A stretch of 15,565 nt of DNA from CAYJUM01 sp964478915 (GTDB lineage: Bacteria; Nitrospirota; Nitrospiria; Nitrospirales; Nitrospiraceae): positions 1 to 15,565 of the forward strand of contig CAYZKG010000065.1 in the NCBI GenBank assembly GCA_964478915.1, given 5' to 3'. Under the pieces are notes generated by a model. That model saw only the letters and a program-made list of their open reading frames with translations. It was not told where the DNA came from and did no database searches. The position numbers and the translations under genes were made by a program. This document shows, piece by piece, positions 14,180-15,565 of this stretch (positions are counted from its first letter, which is position 1; each line of letters opens with the position of its first letter).

Positions 14180-14458
14180 ATGACAAAAGCGCAGATTATC
14201 GAGATGGTCTCGGAGCGAGTCACCACCCTGACCAAGCGACAAGCAGAGGTCGTGGTGAACACGATTTTTAACAGCATTCGCAATGCCCTCCAAAAGGGGG
14301 ACAAGACCGAGATCCGCGGGTTCGGCAGCTTTCGCCTGCGGACGCGGCGCATGAAGGAAGGCCGGAACCCGAAGACCGGCGCCACGGTGAGCGTGCCCGC
14401 CAAGAAGGTTCCGTTCTTCAAGGCCGGCAAGGAGCTGAAAGAGAGCCTCAACAAGTAA
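14180..14458 (+). CDS. IHF/HU-family DNA-binding protein, IhfB-like
   Basis: This 92-residue protein has the family's normal length and covers the dimerising helices (about 1-45) and the DNA-bending beta arm. The core EIRGFGSF (44-51), GRNPKTG (61-67) and VPFFKAGKEL (77-86) match IHF beta more closely than HU. The N-terminal MTKAQIIE also resembles IhfB. Its position downstream of cmk and rpsA mirrors cmk-rpsA-ihfB in E. coli. No alpha-subunit gene is in the window, so it could pair with a subunit encoded elsewhere or act as a homodimer like HU. It bends DNA and compacts the nucleoid. I leave the symbol empty because IHF and HU assignment is not certain. Confidence 0.93.
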   Translation: MTKAQIIEMVSERVTTLTKRQAEVVVNTIFNSIRNALQKGDKTEIRGFGSFRLRTRRMKEGRNPKTGATVSVPAKKVPFFKAGKELKESLNK

Positions 14459-14480
14459 GCCCGGAACTACGGACAGGGAC

Positions 14481-15473
14481 ATGCCCCCTGCTGACCCCAT
14501 AGAGCCCGGCACTGCCTCAGAGATCGTCTGGACGGAAGGTGCGCTTCTGCGAATGGAGCGAGCGCCGGCCTTTTTGCGCGGGATGGTCCGGCGCCTGGCC
14601 GAGAAGAAGGCGCGTGAGCTGGGCTATACTGAGATCACGGCGGAGCTACTCGACCAGTTCAAGGCCCAGATGATGGGACGCATGGGTGGCGAAGCAGGGT
14701 TGACGGCGGCAGCCCAGCAGCTCGCGGCCGGCAAAGTCCCGTGGACGGCTGAAGCCCGTAAGCGGCTCGAGACGGTTCCGGAGTTCATGCGACATATGAT
14801 CAAGCAGATCGCCGAGGAGATTGCCCTGGAGCGCGGCCATCTGGAGGTCAATGTCGAGCTGTTCGAGAAGGTGGAAGCGTTGGGGGACTTTCAGGAACAG
14901 GCCGGTCCGCCGATGGCGTGGACCGAAGGCGCGCTGGCCCGGCTGGCCTGGAAGGTCAAAGACGCCCCGCCGATCGCCCTCGAATTCGTGACCGACATGG
15001 TGAAGCGGGACACGGAGGATCTGGCCCGCGAGAAAGGACTGAGCCGGATCGATGAAGCGGCACTGGTCGAGCTCTGGGATGCCCCCCGGGAGCAGATCGC
15101 CTGGACCGACGAAGCCTGGAAGCGGCTCCTCACGTCGCCGGACTTTGTCCGCAGCGGCATTCGGAAAGCAGCCGAGCGCCGTGCGCGCAAGATGGGCCTC
15201 AAGGAGATCGATTCCGAGCACCTGACGAAATTTCGCAATGAGGCGATGATGAAAGCCGTCAAACGGATCAGGAGCTTCGGCTATCGCGAGCTCACGTTTG
15301 ACGCCTTCAACGACGCGTTGGAAAAGGTCAAGCGGCTCCAGGGCAACGAGCAGGCCGAGAAACGTCTGGCGGAGATCCGGGAGTACATGAAGAAGAAGCC
15401 CGAGGTCGGCGTGCTGGGCGAAGAGCTGATGGAACGGTTCCGGAAGTATCTGAGGGGCGAAGGAACGTTGTGA
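14481..15473 (+). CDS. Four-repeat protein resembling the PCP_red (DPOR C-terminal) domain
   Basis: This 330-residue, highly charged helical protein contains four tandem units of about 45-55 residues starting with Trp-Thr at 17, 88, 147 and 208. Units 1, 2 and 4 align without gaps: a WT-x-x-A start, then Arg and Leu/Met, a Pro-x-Phe-x-Arg element, a basic amphipathic helix and an AxxxG turn followed by an E[IV] strand-like step. Unit 3 is longer and lacks the Pro-Phe-Arg element. The pattern matches my memory of PCP_red (PF08369), the small C-terminal domain of the light-independent protochlorophyllide reductase B subunit. The C-terminus (about 255-330) is coiled-coil-like and Lys/Glu-rich. 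There is no cysteine, so it cannot hold an iron-sulfur cluster through cysteine, and there is no signal peptide. It begins 22 bases after the IhfB-like gene, after a CAGGG ribosome-binding-like sequence. Function is unknown; a DNA-, RNA- or protein-binding scaffold is a guess. Confidence 0.85.
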   Translation: MPPADPIEPGTASEIVWTEGALLRMERAPAFLRGMVRRLAEKKARELGYTEITAELLDQFKAQMMGRMGGEAGLTAAAQQLAAGKVPWTAEARKRLETVPEFMRHMIKQIAEEIALERGHLEVNVELFEKVEALGDFQEQAGPPMAWTEGALARLAWKVKDAPPIALEFVTDMVKRDTEDLAREKGLSRIDEAALVELWDAPREQIAWTDEAWKRLLTSPDFVRSGIRKAAERRARKMGLKEIDSEHLTKFRNEAMMKAVKRIRSFGYRELTFDAFNDALEKVKRLQGNEQAEKRLAEIREYMKKKPEVGVLGEELMERFRKYLRGEGTL

Positions 15474-15565
15474 AGCAGGTGGCTGGGCTCTCGCTTCCTC
15501 ACCTCCCGGAGCGACCCTTTGGGGCTTCGCCGACCGGCAGCCTTCGGAAATTCTCTCCGCTGCGG
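15474..15565. other. Right-edge sequence with no recognised feature
   Basis: These last 92 bases follow the PCP_red-like gene. I see no start codon with a good ribosome binding site, no terminator hairpin with a T-run, and no conserved protein fragment. The window may end before the next gene begins. Confidence 0.5.

Overview
The window is a GC-rich, densely packed bacterial chromosomal segment in which every convincing gene lies on the + strand. The gene set is housekeeping: yebC-ruvA-ruvB, an aromatic amino acid block, cmk, rpsA, sppA and an IHF/HU gene. Together with a last gene built of protochlorophyllide-reductase-like domains in a context without photosynthesis genes, it most resembles the phylum Nitrospirota (Nitrospira-like). 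That placement is inferred from gene content and general sequence character, not from a database search. There is no sign of phage, transposon, CRISPR, tRNA or rRNA.

Region 1 (1-1301) holds a small membrane protein and an orphan ParA/MinD-type ATPase. The ATPase sits behind a near-consensus sigma70 promoter (TTGACA, 17 bp, TATAGT). Region 2 (about 1312-4401) is a DNA-processing operon: its own promoter, yebC, ruvA, a cysteine-rich exported protein of unknown function, and ruvB. The usual ruvC is absent from it. Region 3 (about 4486-10736) is an aromatic amino acid operon. It contains a chorismate mutase-prephenate dehydratase (pheA), an aminotransferase (hisC), DAHP synthase (aroF), prephenate dehydrogenase (tyrA), and one polypeptide fusing EPSP synthase (aroA) to cytidylate kinase (cmk). 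The only substantial intergenic sequence inside it (7761-7841) is filled by an imperfect palindrome of heptamer repeats just before tyrA.

Region 4 (10740-14458) continues with plsC, rpsA (six S1 domains), sppA and an IhfB-like DNA-binding protein. This matches the aroA-cmk-rpsA-ihfB order known from E. coli, with plsC and sppA added. Region 5 (14481-15473) is a cysteine-free protein made of four tandem repeats resembling the PCP_red domain of light-independent protochlorophyllide reductase. The last 92 bases show no recognisable gene.

Functionally, aroF feeds the shikimate pathway, aroA makes EPSP (the precursor of chorismate), and pheA, tyrA and hisC divide chorismate-derived prephenate between phenylalanine and tyrosine. 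The downstream genes supply CMP phosphorylation, phosphatidic acid synthesis, translation initiation, membrane proteolysis and nucleoid structure. No gene-free stretch exceeds 300 bases; the longest is 4402-4570. The most interesting points are the ACG-like start of pheA, the cysteine-rich protein between ruvA and ruvB, the heptamer palindrome, the AroA-Cmk fusion and the four-repeat PCP_red-like protein. No clearly new multi-gene system was found.
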